Below are positions 40,068-52,842 of a stretch of DNA of 64,000 nt, one piece after another. The DNA comes from Escarpia spicata. Taxonomy: Eukaryota > Annelida > Polychaeta > Sabellida > Siboglinidae. The DNA is taken from positions 3,777,350 through 3,841,349 of the forward strand of contig OZ023206.1 of the NCBI GenBank assembly GCA_963995525.1. The letters run 5' to 3'. A program made the position numbers and the translations under genes. How positions within the stretch are numbered: the stretch's first letter is position 1; each line of letters begins with the position of its first letter. The notes under the pieces were generated by a model. The model did not search any database. It had not been told where the DNA came from and was given only the letters and a program-made list of their open reading frames with translations.

Positions 40068-43000
40068 TCATTTCATGCACGTGTTTAAAAGGTACCCAGT
40101 GATCTCGGCCTTTCGCGATCTCGGCCAGAGTGATCTCGGCCTGTTTCCGAGTGATCTCGGCCTGTTTCGGTGAACTCGGCCTGTGACCTCGGCCCGTTTG
40201 AGGAGTGATCTCGGCCTGTTCGGGGGTATATTGTTGACCAGAAACGATAGCGGCATGAAGTCGGCCAGTGAATTCGGCCTGGGCAGCAGTGAATTCGGCC
40301 TGTGCTGCAGTGAACTCGGCCTGTTTGAGTGATGTTAGCCAGCGTTTTTTGTGCAACATAATTACATTGTATTATGTATTGTGATAACTGCTACATAATG
40401 TCCAATATGTTGCATGGTTGTTTTCGACAGCGATCTCTGTTTTTTTATAACGTATTTTTGTTTTGTTGGGTTATTTATGTGAGGCAGAGATCTCGGCCTA
40501 TTTGAGTGATGTTAGCCATATATTTGTTGTGTGTATATTGATGTATAGTTTTGTTTTGTTTGGTTATTTATGTAAGCAATTCGATATTATCATCGGCAAT
40601 TTCTGCGTGATGTGTACTAGTATGATAGTGATTGCCGCCAAGATATCTACCACTGATCACTGACAGCAAATATAAATTAAATGCAAATAAAACTGACTTG
40701 ATAATTATTGGTAAATCAATGCAGCGTAGTTAACTTGATGTGTTTTCCCTACACGTATTTTGAAACAGCATATCACGCCAGCAGCCTCGGTGAGCAGGGG
40801 TGTCATGTAATAAACATTTAGATTAACTACTTCGACTTGTAACGAAGTAGTTTTATTTAAGGTAACGCTACTTTTTACCTCGTTATTTTAATTTAAGTTC
40901 CGCCTGTCAACATTTCATTAAACGTATTTAAGTTAAACAAATTACAGCTACGGTAAACTATATTAACGCGGTGATAACTGTCACTTGTTTGTGTGAGTAT
41001 TGTCAAATCTTTCGGAACAGTAAATGTGGTGCCAGGCATTGACATTGTTTGTTTTGCGCCGACATCAATCGAATCGTTTCCCTTAATTCTGCCATGCGTG
41101 ACTTCTGCGAATAGGCAAAGTGCAATTGAAATTCACACATAGGCTACGCCTTGCATAATAACGGGATTGATATGCTTTAATGTAGCATAGCTAGTAGGGA
41201 AGATCAGTATGCTAACATCACGCCTTTTACCATCTGTTGACAAATGGAATACTGCTTATGGATTTTGAGATTGACCAATCCTTTTGTCTTGATGCGCCTC
41301 TGAGCTTCGTTTCCAATGATTTCTTGGTCTTGTCACCGATAACATGCTATTTGTTGGCACAATAGGGGGTATTGTTTAAGGGTTTTGGTGAGCTTCCAAA
41401 TATTAATAACGTTCCGACGCCTATCGTGTGGCACAATGTTCCGACTATGATTCGGGGCTAGTTTGTAGAAGGCACACGGCATAATGTAGACAGTTTGTAT
41501 TTTATTAAGCACATGCAACAATTCCAATACAAGGCATAAATAATAAACAATGCATAAATGTAGTGATATAACAATGAACACAATACCTATATAAACCAAA
41601 GTGCAATCTAAAATATGAATGTGTGTGCGTGTGCGTGGGTGAGGGTAGGTGCGTGTGTGCGTGCGTGCGTGTGTGCTGCCGTTAGCTTGCTGGTGCATTG
41701 TAGGATACGTTCTCAGTGCATCACCGGCCGGTTGTCTAATATCCCCAGTAACCAGCCTCGTAGCCCACTCTGACCAATCATCTTTTGGACCACGTGGACC
41801 CCCATATCGGCGCTTCTGAATAGATTAGTGAACTACATAAACACTCACAAGGGCGTAAGAAACCAATCATGCCTCACTGATTTCTTTTGTAGCTACTCGC
41901 CAACCTCAAAGGGATGCTCCCTATACCCAACAGCGGTCCCAACGATGTAGGCTGTTATGCCCATGAAAACATTGTATAGAACAAAGACTACGCAGTTGGT
42001 GGTTTTGTGTTCTCGAGCAATTGCCAGATATTACCATGATATCTCAGTATTTGAAATTTAGTATATTTTAGCATGTTTTTTTTAAATGGTAACGTAACAT
42101 TGGCTGTGTTAAGACAACACTATTAATAAATATAGACCCCCCATAAAATATATTTATTAGGTAACCTTTTTCTGAGGTAAATTTAGATGTGTTCCTATAA
42201 TGTGATACTTTATGTCATAGAACTCCTAAACTTGAGCATTAGACATCTGTGTGAAGTTGACCATTCGTATTGCTTGCGTATTTTACGCCAGTGCACTTGT
42301 AGTTTGAATGATCACATAATTATAATTTCTTGTAATATTTCAGAAGTTTTGCGAGTACAGTGTTATATTCGTGCATGGAACTCACTAGCAAGTATATATG
42401 TGTGGTACCGTATATGTCATACATGTTTTCTGTTTCCAACTAACTTTTCTGATCTATATTTTTGGTAACAGGTGGTGACTAGTAAACAAGTCGACCTTGC
42501 ATACAATGATTACACCGTTCAAACAAAGCACCTGCTCTGTGAAACAATACACTCTTAACAAGCCAATTGTCGTGGCTTCCTCATGTCTTAACAAATCAAA
42601 GACAAGCAAAATGAAGAAATCTGCTCAATAAAGCATTTCAAGAGTAGACAGCTGATTACGGCCTCAACACATTCTCACAGCACACAAATCAAAGACAAAC
42701 AACATGAAAAGATCTGCTCAGTGAAGCAATGCAGGAGTAGCAAGCTAATTACACTTTCACACTTTCTTAACGGACACAAATCAAAGATAGTGTTAACATG
42801 AAAAGATAACTAAGGGAGATTATAAAGCAAATTACCATGACACCTACCCTTTCTAACGTACATGTCATATTTTAAAGCTGATTCTTGTGTATTGTAATAA
42901 TAAATTGGTTACGTAATTGTGACTTTAGCAATAACAACACTAGCATAACAATGGTTTTCCAAAAAAATCATTATAAATTGGGAAGACAACTACAGAAAAC

Positions 43001-43410
43001 TACGACTTGAGACAGCCTCAATGCTCAAACTTGAGCAACTATTGACCTCAAACTTGGACAACTATTGACCGTTCATGGGATAAGCACTTGCGGTGAGGTA
43101 GGAAGTAAGAATAAGATCACGACAGATCGTCAAAACATCTTTATTGCATTGCATATTGTAGTATACAGATGGATGCAACTTCATTATTTCTGGTTAGCAT
43201 TACTCACATAAAAAGGCCTAGATCACTCCCCGAACAGGCCGAGATCACTTCTCAAACAGGCCGAGATCACTGCCGCACAGGCCGAGGTCACAGGCCGAGT
43301 TCACCGAATCAGGCCGAGATCACTCGGAAACAGGCCGAGATCACTCGGGCCGGGATCGCGAAAGGCCGAGATCACTGTGAACCGTTTAAAAGACGCCTGC
43401 GAACACATTA
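40068..43410. mobile_element. 3.3-kb element with inverted arms of GGCCGAGATCACT repeats
   Basis: The left arm (about 40068-40240, with further motif copies to 40330 and at 40490) and right arm (43198-43410) are inverted copies. Both hold the order CCCGAACAGGCCGAGATCAC, AGGCCGAGTTCACCGAA, CACTCGGAAACAGGCC, GATCGCGAAAGGCC, then an outer TTTAAA. Each arm stays open outward as a QAEIT-repeat reading frame. The 2.9-kb interior shows no transposase. Probably a non-autonomous DNA transposon, class unknown; no TSD found. Confidence 0.6.
42510..42845. repeat. About 92-bp diverged tandem repeat, 3-4 copies
   Basis: ACAAATCAAAGACAA starts recur near 42590, 42684 and 42774, with ATCTGCTCAGTGAAGCAAT following. 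Lies inside the inverted-arm element. Confidence 0.7.
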
Positions 43411-43510
43411 TTACAAAGTTATGTCTACCGTAGCTACTAGACGGCGCCATCGTATTCAAGTATTTCTATGGCGGGAGTTTGTTTTGAGAGACTGTATATA
43501 GATTTTGAAG

Positions 43511-46500
43511 ATGGATTTGACAGCCTTTGAACAGGACACGACTGTGAACTACGTGTTGGACGGAGCAGTGCCGGCACGGTGCAGGGACGAGCCGTGTTGT
43601 CTCGGCATAGACGAGGCAGGACGCGGCCCGGTACTCGGTGAGCTGGAGCACAGGCGATGCGCGGGCGATAATAGGAGTACTAGCTTGTTAACTCAAACAA
43701 CAGGCAACACACGTGTCGAATAATTATAATACTATGATATATATATTACATTTGCACGAATAATTTATACAATAACATGTTCGCAATCAGTCAGGATATA
43801 TAAACATTGTATGATTATAATTATTTTAGGCTTAGCTTAGGCTATTTTCAGAGCAGCTCTCAAAATAAGCGTCAGTCTGGCCGTTATTTCCAGAGCAGAT
43901 CTCGACGTGTACGCACGAGCACTTAGTAATATTGTCATTGTACATACGTGGACAGGCTAATTATTTCATGTACATGCGACGCTGTTGAATCATTTCGTAC
44001 GTGATTTTGACGGTCTTTATGGGGAAATTGAGAAGAGATTTATTTTCAGAGCAGCTCTGAAATGAATAATAATATTACTGTTATAAAAGAAGACATGAAA
44101 CACTTAAATGATATGTCATGTAATGTGCATTTCTGTTTTATTAAACTTAAGTAGTTAAGAAACCATGTAATTAATAAAACACGTAAACAAGCCTCAATAA
44201 AACGAAAACCGTATCACAGACATCAAAAGACTTCCACAGTATAACCCCATGCAATGACATAGCATAACTGCAGTGAAACGTTAATTACAGAATATATATA
44301 TATATAGCAGGGTTCATAAATGTCAATTGGCGTCGTATTAAAATACCTGTCTATATGACATTAATTTGTTTCACCATTTAAAACCATGTTTCTTTATGCA
44401 TATGAGTCTTACTCTCCCCATCTGCAAAAAATGTAGAAATTACATGAACATCGTTGCAGGCAATGGACCTGTCTGCATCGCATATTTCTTTGTGTTTCAC
44501 AACACATATATTGTTACATGCCACAGCAGTGTGTATTAAAGCTGAACAATATTGAAATTAAGTTGTGAACCATATTTTTGGAATACACATTGTATTTTTT
44601 TTAAGCAAGACCTCATTTAAAAAAAAAAAGTAAAAACTTTGTTACGTGCAAAAACAAATGCCCAAAAGCAACAACGCATTGAGAATGTTATCAGTTTAGG
44701 AATATATTAAGAAGAAAGTAAACCGAACACTGAAAAGTTAGTTTCTAAGGTATGCATTTCTGCCAAAATAAAAATAAATGGGTCACTAAATAATACAGAA
44801 TCTGTTTGTCCTGTAATATGCAAATTCATAGATAATAGAGGACAAACGAATAGGACACAATACATACCGGATTGGTGGAATGACCCATGTTTTTCTTTAT
44901 TTATTTATATGACATCTCCACCACTGTGTGCACAGAAATGAATCAATTTTGGTGTAATTTTTGCCACTTATTTGTCACTGTGTCTGCTCTGGAAAGAACT
45001 GTAGCAAAATTAAGAAAACTTAAAAAAGTATTTATTGTATTGTCTCGATTTTACTATTTTGTGTGTGTACATATGTATGTATATATATATATATATATAT
45101 ATAATCCATTCCAAGCTAATGTATACATCATACTTAAATAAAGCAAATTTCTTATTTCACAACTATGAAAGTTGTCCACAAGGTCAGTTATCAGCTGTCA
45201 GACCACACCGAAATCTCAACAGTTTATGGGTACAAACATGATTCTGTGATGTACCCATTGTTCAGTATGTCATTATCTCTTTTGCAGACGCCTAATGCAT
45301 CCACTACAATAAAATTTAACTGGCTTCCTTCTGATTTTTGCACAGGTGTAATGCCACCAGGCCAAACAATTCTCACATTCTACCCAATTTTGCACTCCTT
45401 TTTTAGGTATGCAAGTCGTAGTTGCACATATCTCCTTTTAACTTTCTTCCCCGAACCGGCTAAGTACATAGCGCCTGTACTCTGTGGCTTGGACTTGACT
45501 CATGATGGCAGTAGGCACGCCTTTTTCCAATGCATCAGCATTCTGCAAAGCATTCAAACTCAATATTACATTAAAAACTTTAAATTAAAAACCACTATGA
45601 TATGCATGTTGTTTTGTATTGATGATCATAATTTATACAAAAAGATACGTAATGTTACTTTTAAAAATTAATAAAATATGATTTTAATACTTTGACTGTA
45701 CATGTTCATAACATTGTCTAAGGTTGCGCAAACACATCATTCTCACACCATAGTGAACACGACAAAAGGGTGGCGCCACCAGGTGGAATACACTTTTATC
45801 AGATAATACTATACTATAACAACTATTCAACATTAAACTTATAATTTTTTATTGAAACATGTCACACAGCATAAACCGAGATTAAACTTTTTTTGTAGTT
45901 TAGCGCCTTTTAATCACATGCATATTCACTAGGTGGCAGCTCTCATGGCTGTCAAAGATTCCGTATTGACGTTCTTTGCTCATGATCGAGCAGAAACAAA
46001 AGACTAAGTGTGAATAAGCATGATATAAACACCAAACAAGGACAAATTGAACTAAACAAAGTGTAATTGATGTCTCGTGCAACGGTCGGACTGCTAACTA
46101 ATATATGTAGTCGCCAAAGTACAACCGAAACTTGCTGATCTTTGTGTCTAAGTCAGTAGTGTCTCGTGCAACGATCGGGCAGCTAACTAATATATGTAGT
46201 CGCCAAAGTACAACCGAAACTTGCTGATCTTTGTGTCTAAGTCAGTAGTGTCTCGTGCAACGGTCGGGCAGCTAACTAATATATGTAGTCGCCAAAGTAC
46301 AACCGAAACTTGCTGATCTTTGTGTCTAAGTCAGTAGTGTGTCGTGCAACGGTCGGGCAGCTAACTAATATATGTAGTCGCCAAAGTACAACCGAAACTT
46401 GCTGATCTTTGTGTCTAAGTCAGTAGTGTCTCGTGCAACGGTCGGAATGCTAACTAATATATGTAGTCGCCAAAGTACAACCGAAACTTGCTGATCTTTG

Positions 46501-49500
46501 TGTCTAAGTCAGTAGTGTGTCGTGCAACGATCGGGCAGCTAACTAATATATGTAGTCGCCAAAGTACAACCGAAACTTGCTGATCTTTGTATCTAAGTCA
46601 GTAGTGTCTCGTGCAACGGTCGGAATGCTAACTAATATATGTAGTCGCCAAAGTACAACCGAAACTTGCTGATCTTTGTGTCTAAGTCAGTAGTGTGTCG
46701 TGCAACGGTCGGACAGCTAACTAATATATGTAGTCGCCAAAGTACAACCGAAACTTGCTGATCTTTGTGTCTAAGTCAGTAGTGTCTCGTGCAACGGTCG
46801 GAATGCTAACTAATATATGTAGTCGCCAAAGTACAACCGAAACTTGCTGATCTTTGTGTCTAAGTCAGTAGTGTGTCGTGCAACGATCGGGCAGCTAACT
46901 AATATATGTAGTCGCCAAAGTACAACCGAAACTTGCTGATCTTTGTATCTAAGTCAGTAGTGTGTCGAGCAGCTATTTTTAGGGTCCTCGGTTCGAATCC
47001 CGCAGAGTACTCAAAACTTTAGTTTGTGTTCATTTAGTTTAAGATTCATTTTATTTTGTATAAAACTATTTCGGGCACTATTTCATAATTTTATTTCGTT
47101 ATCGAAAACATACATAATATATAAACATTCTCGGGGAATAGACATGCTAACTGTGGCAGTGAGCAGTCAAAACGCAATTCTGGGCCAGACTATCTTCCTG
47201 GCGAAGTCACGCAGCCGGGCGAGAGTCGGTTAAGCGAGACTAATAATTATTAAAACAAGGCAAATCGTAACAATACGTCACATATAACTTCATAAATTGA
47301 TGACACTTTAATTCATGAGTTTACCAATGTTGCCACCTAGTGGATGACGTTCAGAAGGGCCATTCAGAGCCAGACTATCTTTCTGGTGAAGTCACGCGGC
47401 CAGGCGAGAGTCGGTTAAGCGATACTAGTGAAATAGCATAGAAAATTGCACCAGCCATGAGCAGTTATTGTCCATTTCACATGCACCAAAACTGACAGTT
47501 TATAACTGTATTGTGGTGCAGCACTCATTTATCTTACCACTCAACCTGAGGCCATAATTGGAAAGAACCCTTTAAAGAATTAAGTAATTTAGACAAACAT
47601 GTATCATATTGTTCTGACTGCCAGTGGTGTACTGTCTGTATCTGACAAAATGTTGCAGGTCCCATGGTTTATGGCGTGTGTTACAGTCCAGTCAGTTTGA
47701 AAGATGAAATCGTTAAAATGGGTCTTGCAGGTAAGTAATATCCGACACCTTTATAAATGTAATGTAACTTGTAATTGTACTATGTACCTTTAAAAACGAA
47801 ACATTTTATAATAATACCTCTTCACTAATGTTCAATCGAATTCAAACCAAGCTAGGATGAAGTTGAATATATACAATCTGTGAGGAGATTTCTAAAATGA
47901 TAGTAGGCAAGTAGCTTGTTTGCAAGAATTATATCTTAATGTCTAAGATTGATGCACTCCAGTCCAATTTATTATTGCAATTTGCACAAAAATACTTTAT
48001 TATTATTATTATATATTTATAATTTATGTGTGAACATTCCAAATAATGTTTCAATGTCACAATAATGATAAAGTCATAACACATTTTTATGGAAAACACC
48101 AGGAATATGATATAGTTGTGAAATAATAGTAATGAAACACAGCCATGCATGGATCAGGTAGTTCTGATATTAACAATATATGGGGAAATCTGAAATGATA
48201 AATTATGAAGTTGTGTACCGTATATATATATATATATCATGTCTTTAGACAAGTCTGTTCATATTTTGTTGAGATTCCAAGACATTGACTGAAGAACAGA
48301 GAGAGGCGATATTTAAGAAGATCGATGACACGAGTGACTCTATCGGATGGATCGTAGACATTCTGTCACCAAACTACATCTCCAACAGCATGTTGAGGAG
48401 GTAACAGCTTCTCTACTTCATAAAACTAACAACAGCACTGTTACAGGATGTTTCCCCTTTGCCCCCTGTAGGGGGTCCAACACACAGTCCATTCTGCCCT
48501 CTCCATTGTGTTTACCATTTTCCCCAGTCTTCTGCCATTGTCTCCCACTTTTGGCAGTTCATACCTGCAACCATCCTGTCCTTTCCAAGATATTTCTTCA
48601 CGCTGACTTTCCACCTTAATTAGTTGTCAACAACTCGGTGGCCGACAAATAAGTTGAGTCAGACACCAAATTTGTAACATCAATACCAAATGGGTTATTG
48701 ATGTGTCTGACTTGTGGACTATTTGGTTTTACTATGAAATAGAATTGTTGATGGGTAGAATTTTGAGTGAATACCTAACATTTTGCATCATATTAAATAC
48801 ATCTTCTCTTCCTAATGTTGTTAAAATCAGACTGTTGTGGATGATTTACATGACCTTATGAACCCGATTTAATCCTTTTAAGACCATGCGGCCATAGGTT
48901 TTTATTTGTTGTTTTGTTACACAAGGTGTAAGTACAACTTGAATGAGCTGTCACATGACACAGCCATTGGACTCATCGAGAAGGTTCTGACGAAGGAGGT
49001 CAATCTCAAAGAGGTCTGAGTTCAAATACATAATTCATCAGTAACATCATTTTAATATGAGTCCATTCTTCCAAAATATGTCAAGCATCATTTCTAATAA
49101 TCAAATGTTTATTTTCAGAAATATGTACAAATAATATTTTTAAAGTAGTCTCCCAAGAGTAAGGCTCCTCTTTGGGGCACAAGTGAATACATGTATATTG
49201 AGGATATATATAATACACATTTATTGTGGAGTAACTGCCAGGACTAAGTGGAGTAACTGCCAGGACTAAGTGGAGTAACTGCCAGGACTAAGTGGAGTAA
49301 CTGCCAGGACTAAGTGGAGTAACTGCCAGGACTAAGTGGAGTAACTGCCAGGACTAAGTCTTCCCTCCATGATGACGGTATACAATTGGTTTTCTGTAGG
49401 TTTTCGTGGACACAGTTGGTGACCCAGCAAAGTATCAGGCCAAACTGCAGAAGATCTTCCCAGATCTCGAGATCACTGTGGCAAAGAAAGCTGACTCGAC

Positions 49501-52172
49501 CTACCCCATTGTGGGAGCAGCAAGTATTTGTGCAAAGGTAAATATTACTAATAAATAAATACTGGATCTGGCTGTTTATAGACTGTGTGCTTTTTGTTGG
49601 CTTTACTTAGATTTGTTTGTGTTGGTCAACATATTGTTCCTTGTTAAATCTAATAGTTCAGATGATTATATTTATTTAAATAAACAGGATAACAAATAAA
49701 TAGTTTAGACCCCTTACACCTTTTGTTGAACTGGAGAATTAATTGTTTTTATCTATTTACATAAAAAGGGTACAACTTTGAAAAAATAAATAATTGATAC
49801 AGCTTGGTTGAAGGGATGTGTAAATGTGTTCGCAGGTGGCACGTGATCGGTCAGTCAAGGACTGGAAGTTCATGGAGGCCATTGATGTGGACAGCTACGG
49901 CTCCGGCTACCCTGGCGGTAAGTAGTGCTGCCTAGTTACTAGTATGGATGTAGTACATTAGCGCTGTCTAGTTATTAGTATGGATGTAGTACATTAGCGC
50001 TGTCTAGTTACTAGTATGGATGTAGTACATTAACACTGTCTAATTATTAGTATGGATGTAGTACATTAGCGCTGTCTAGTTACTAGTATGGATGTAGTAC
50101 ATTAGCGCCGTCTAGTTATTAGTATGGATGTAGTACATTAGCGCCGTCTAGTTACTAGTATGGATGTAGTACATTAGCGCCGTCTAGTTACTAGTATGTA
50201 TGTAGTACATTAGCACTGTCTAGTTACTAGTATGGATGTAGTACATTAGCGCTGTCTAGTTACTAGTATGTATGAAGTACATTAGCGCTGTCTAGTTACT
50301 AGTATGTATGTAGTACATTAGCGCTGTCTAGTTACTAGTATGGATGTAGTACATTAGTGCCGTCTAGTTACTAGTATGGATGTAGTACATTAGCGCTGTC
50401 TAGTTACTAGTATGGATGTAGTACATTAGCGCTGTCTAGTTACTAGTATGGATGTAGTACATTAGCGCTGTCTAGTTACTAGTATGGATGTAGTACATTA
50501 GCGCCGTCTAGTTACTAGTATGGATGTAGTACATTAGCGCCGTCTAGTTACTAGTATGGATGTAGTACATTAGCGCCGTCTAGTTACTAGTATGGATGTA
50601 GTACATTAGCGCCGTCTAGTTACTAGTATGTATGTAGTACATTAGCGCCGTCTAGTTATTAGTATGGATGTAGTACATTAGCGCCGTCTAGTTACTAGTA
50701 TTGATGTAGTACATTAGCGCTGTCTAGTTACTAGTATTGATGTAGTACATTAGCGCTGTCTAGTTACTAGTATTGATGTAGTACATTAGCGCTGTCTAGT
50801 TACTAGTATGGATGTAGTACATTAGTGCATTCAGGTGCAATTGGAAAAGTATAAAATATATTGTTCATGGCTCCAAGATTCCATAAGACAGCAAGAAATA
50901 AACATTTGCTTCAAAGTGTATTTCTTGCTGTCTAATTGGAAGAGTGTTTCAACTTTTCATTTGAAGTTAGATGGATAAATAAAAATATATGTTAGCATGT
51001 TGCAGTCAATTGTACAATTTTGTACAAGTTACGTTAGTTACCCAAAGTGAAGTGGAACATCCATTGTAAATAGTATAGTGGTATGCATATTGATATACCT
51101 TACTACTGGCTGTGTATCATGATACATTCAAAGGTGCCCTGTTTTCAGATCCGCTGACGAAGAAGTTTATGGTGGACAACATTGATGCCGTCTTTGGCTA
51201 CCCACAGTTTGTCCGATTCAGCTGGTCAACTGCGGTCAAATTGTTGGAGGACAAAGCTGTGCGAGTTCACTGGTCAGTGCTTGCAGTTAGGGATGATCAC
51301 ATAAATTTGTGAACTCAAAAAATACTGTACGTTATGCATTAAGTATTGGTTTAACCCCCTCAATATGTCGTATGGGTCTTGCAAATTTTTTAATACAAAA
51401 TTGCTATTACCATCAATTTGAATTGTCATGTGTCACTTTGCTAGGTGGCAGTACTGTAATAATATATTTTCCCGTGGTGACAACGAAACCATCTCCCCTA
51501 AGTTATGCTCAGCATATTTTGAGACTTTTATGTGACCACAAAACACAAACAAGGTTCATTACGATTATAATCAGACAGTCAGATGAAGTACGACTGATTC
51601 TGTACACTTCCTGCTAATGATTACCAGCATTGGCTGGGGAGGACGATTCTGGGTTAAGAAACAGATGTCATTTCAAATCAGGACGCTTAAGATCATGTGT
51701 CAACAAATCACTTGATTCCCAGATATTCAATTTCTGAACATATTCACGTGATTTCTTCCTTTGCTAGAGACAGTTCTTCACGAGAGAACATCCATGACTT
51801 TGTTTTTAATTGATGAACCCAGAATCAAACATCACAATCCGTAATGGATCCGTCAATTAGTGAACCAATCTCCTGGTTGCTAGGTAGAACATGACGTAAT
51901 GGATCCGTCAATTAGTGGTTGCTAGGTAGAACATGACGTAATGGATCCGTCAGTTAGTGGTTGCTAGGTAGAACATGACATAATGGATCCATCAATTAGT
52001 CCATGTTTTGACACAGTTTGTGGGTTGTAGGGAGGATGATGATGATGAGGATGTGACACCTGTCAATCAACCAGCAATCTCCGCCTTCTTCCAGTCCAAC
52101 AACCGGCCTCTACTGCAGAAGAAACACTCCTACTTCCAGGACAGGGGTCTAACACAACTGGCAACATTGTGA
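43511..52172 (+). CDS. RNASEH2A: Ribonuclease H2 catalytic subunit A, complete, 299 aa
   Basis: Nuclear endonuclease that cuts 5' of ribonucleotides in DNA and degrades RNA in RNA:DNA hybrids, acting in a trimer with subunits B and C. Exons are 43511-43637, 47659-47730, 48274-48400, 48926-49013, 49400-49537, 49836-49917, 51149-51272 and 52031-52172; total 900 nt, phases consistent. The length equals the human 299 aa. The DEDD catalytic set is present: D34 and E35 in [13 protein letters not shown]142 in VFVDTVGD, D170 in KKADSTYP. Tyr205 in SYGSGYP matches the residue that recognises the ribonucleotide 2'-OH. The tail carries WEDDDDEDV and then QPAISAFF, a canonical PIP box. An in-frame TAG 12 bases upstream supports the start. 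Intron 1 (4 kb) and intron 6 hold tandem arrays. Confidence 0.96.
43638..46070 (+). other. RNASEH2A intron 1, 5' part
   Basis: No exon seen. TTTTCAGAGCAGCTCT occurs near 43850 and again near 44045 and could mark a tiny MITE. A (TA)n run lies at about 45083-45102. Confidence 0.5.
46071..46967. repeat. 89-bp minisatellite, 10 copies
   Basis: Unit contains TAGTCGCCAAAGTACAACCG and TAAGTCAGTAG. Copies fall into GTCTCG/GTGTCG and CGGAATGC/CGGGCAGC types that partly alternate. In RNASEH2A intron 1. Confidence 0.96.
46985..47010 (+). other. Pol III B-box-like motif, tRNA or SINE relic
   Basis: GGTTCGAATCC at 46990-47000 is a perfect tRNA T-arm/B-box core. The T stem pairs poorly (two C:C mismatches), so it is not a functional tRNA. 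It directly follows the 89-bp array, whose unit has an A-box-like TAAGTCAGTAG. Confidence 0.45.
49224..49362. repeat. 22-bp minisatellite, 6 identical copies
   Basis: Unit GTGGAGTAACTGCCAGGACT plus AA. In RNASEH2A intron 4, about 35 bases before the exon 5 acceptor. Confidence 0.95.
49923..50830. repeat. 36-bp minisatellite, about 25 copies
   Basis: Unit contains CTAGTTACTAGTATGGATGT and AGTACATTAGCGC. It begins within the RNASEH2A exon 6 donor region (GTAAGTAGTGCTGCCTAG). Confidence 0.96.
50875..50943 (+). ncRNA. Intronic hairpin, candidate small RNA precursor
   Basis: AGACAGCAAGAAATA (50886-50900) pairs perfectly with TATTTCTTGCTGTCT (50919-50933) across an 18-base loop, and imperfect pairing extends outward (TTCCAT/ATTGGAA). 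Size and shape resemble a pre-miRNA, but a foldback remnant is equally possible; no seed recognised. Confidence 0.25.
51850..52000. repeat. About 43-bp repeat, 3 copies
   Basis: ACGTAATGGATCCGTCAATT, AGTGGTTGCTAGGTAGAACA units in RNASEH2A intron 7, just before the last exon. Confidence 0.85.
52031..52172 (+). CDS. RNASEH2A: RNASEH2A last exon with PIP box
   Basis: Opens with an acidic run (EDDDDED), then [10 protein letters not shown] at residues 265-274, then [17 protein letters not shown] and TGA. The final block matches the conserved SSHRYFLERGLESATSL tail of the human subunit, confirming the exon. QPAISAFF fits Q-x-x-I-x-x-F-F exactly. Confidence 0.92.
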
Positions 52173-52385
52173 CCCCCCAGACAGTGGGTCATGACTGCCA
52201 AATAGTGGCTTGTGACCATGCCTATGTACATGTGGTATCATGACTCCATAGCATAGGGTTATGACTATAAGGCTGTAGGATTATGACTACTGTCATTAGA
52301 ACCATGTGTCAATGTGGTCATGACTGGCTGTATGACTTCTGTGGGATTATAACCTCGTAACATACGACTATCAGTGTAATTGTCG

Positions 52386-52391
52386 AATAAA
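52386..52391 (+). terminator. AATAAA polyadenylation signal, RNASEH2A
   Basis: AATAAA lies 214 bases after the stop codon. A second AATAAA at 52469-52474 is an alternative. Confidence 0.5.
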
Positions 52392-52842
52392 CTATATTTG
52401 TACAGAAAGAGGCTGGATGGTTCATGTCCTACACTGGTGTCAGCCAAACCTTTAAATTGAATCTAGATAATAAACATCACCAGACTGTGTAGATATTATA
52501 ATAAAATGTATAGAAAAAAGTGGTCTCAAGACATATGTTCCTTCAATCTTCGCACCGTGATCAGTTTTCAATGACAATGTTCTCACAGGTTCGCAATGTC
52601 CCACAAAATATGTTCAAACCCCTCCCACCAACATTTGGTGTGGCACTTGCGCTATGTACCATCCACAATGGTTGTTAGTGCCAATTTAATTCACTCGATA
52701 GGAGGCGCCATTGTAGCAACTTATTTCCTCTGCTGTATGTGGTGACGACCAACCCCCCATAACAGATTTTGTGACTGTGAACTTGTAGGACGTTCCCTAA
52801 AGCAGGTCTGTATGACGAAATAAAGATGGCACGTATGGCAGA

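Noticed and set aside
45165..45671. 168-codon plus-strand ORF in RNASEH2A intron 1
   Set aside because: No motif recognised on either strand; could be a decayed transposon, but I cannot support it.
46971..47010. Functional tRNA gene
   Set aside because: The B box is perfect, but the T stem has two C:C mismatches and no acceptor or anticodon stem can be drawn.
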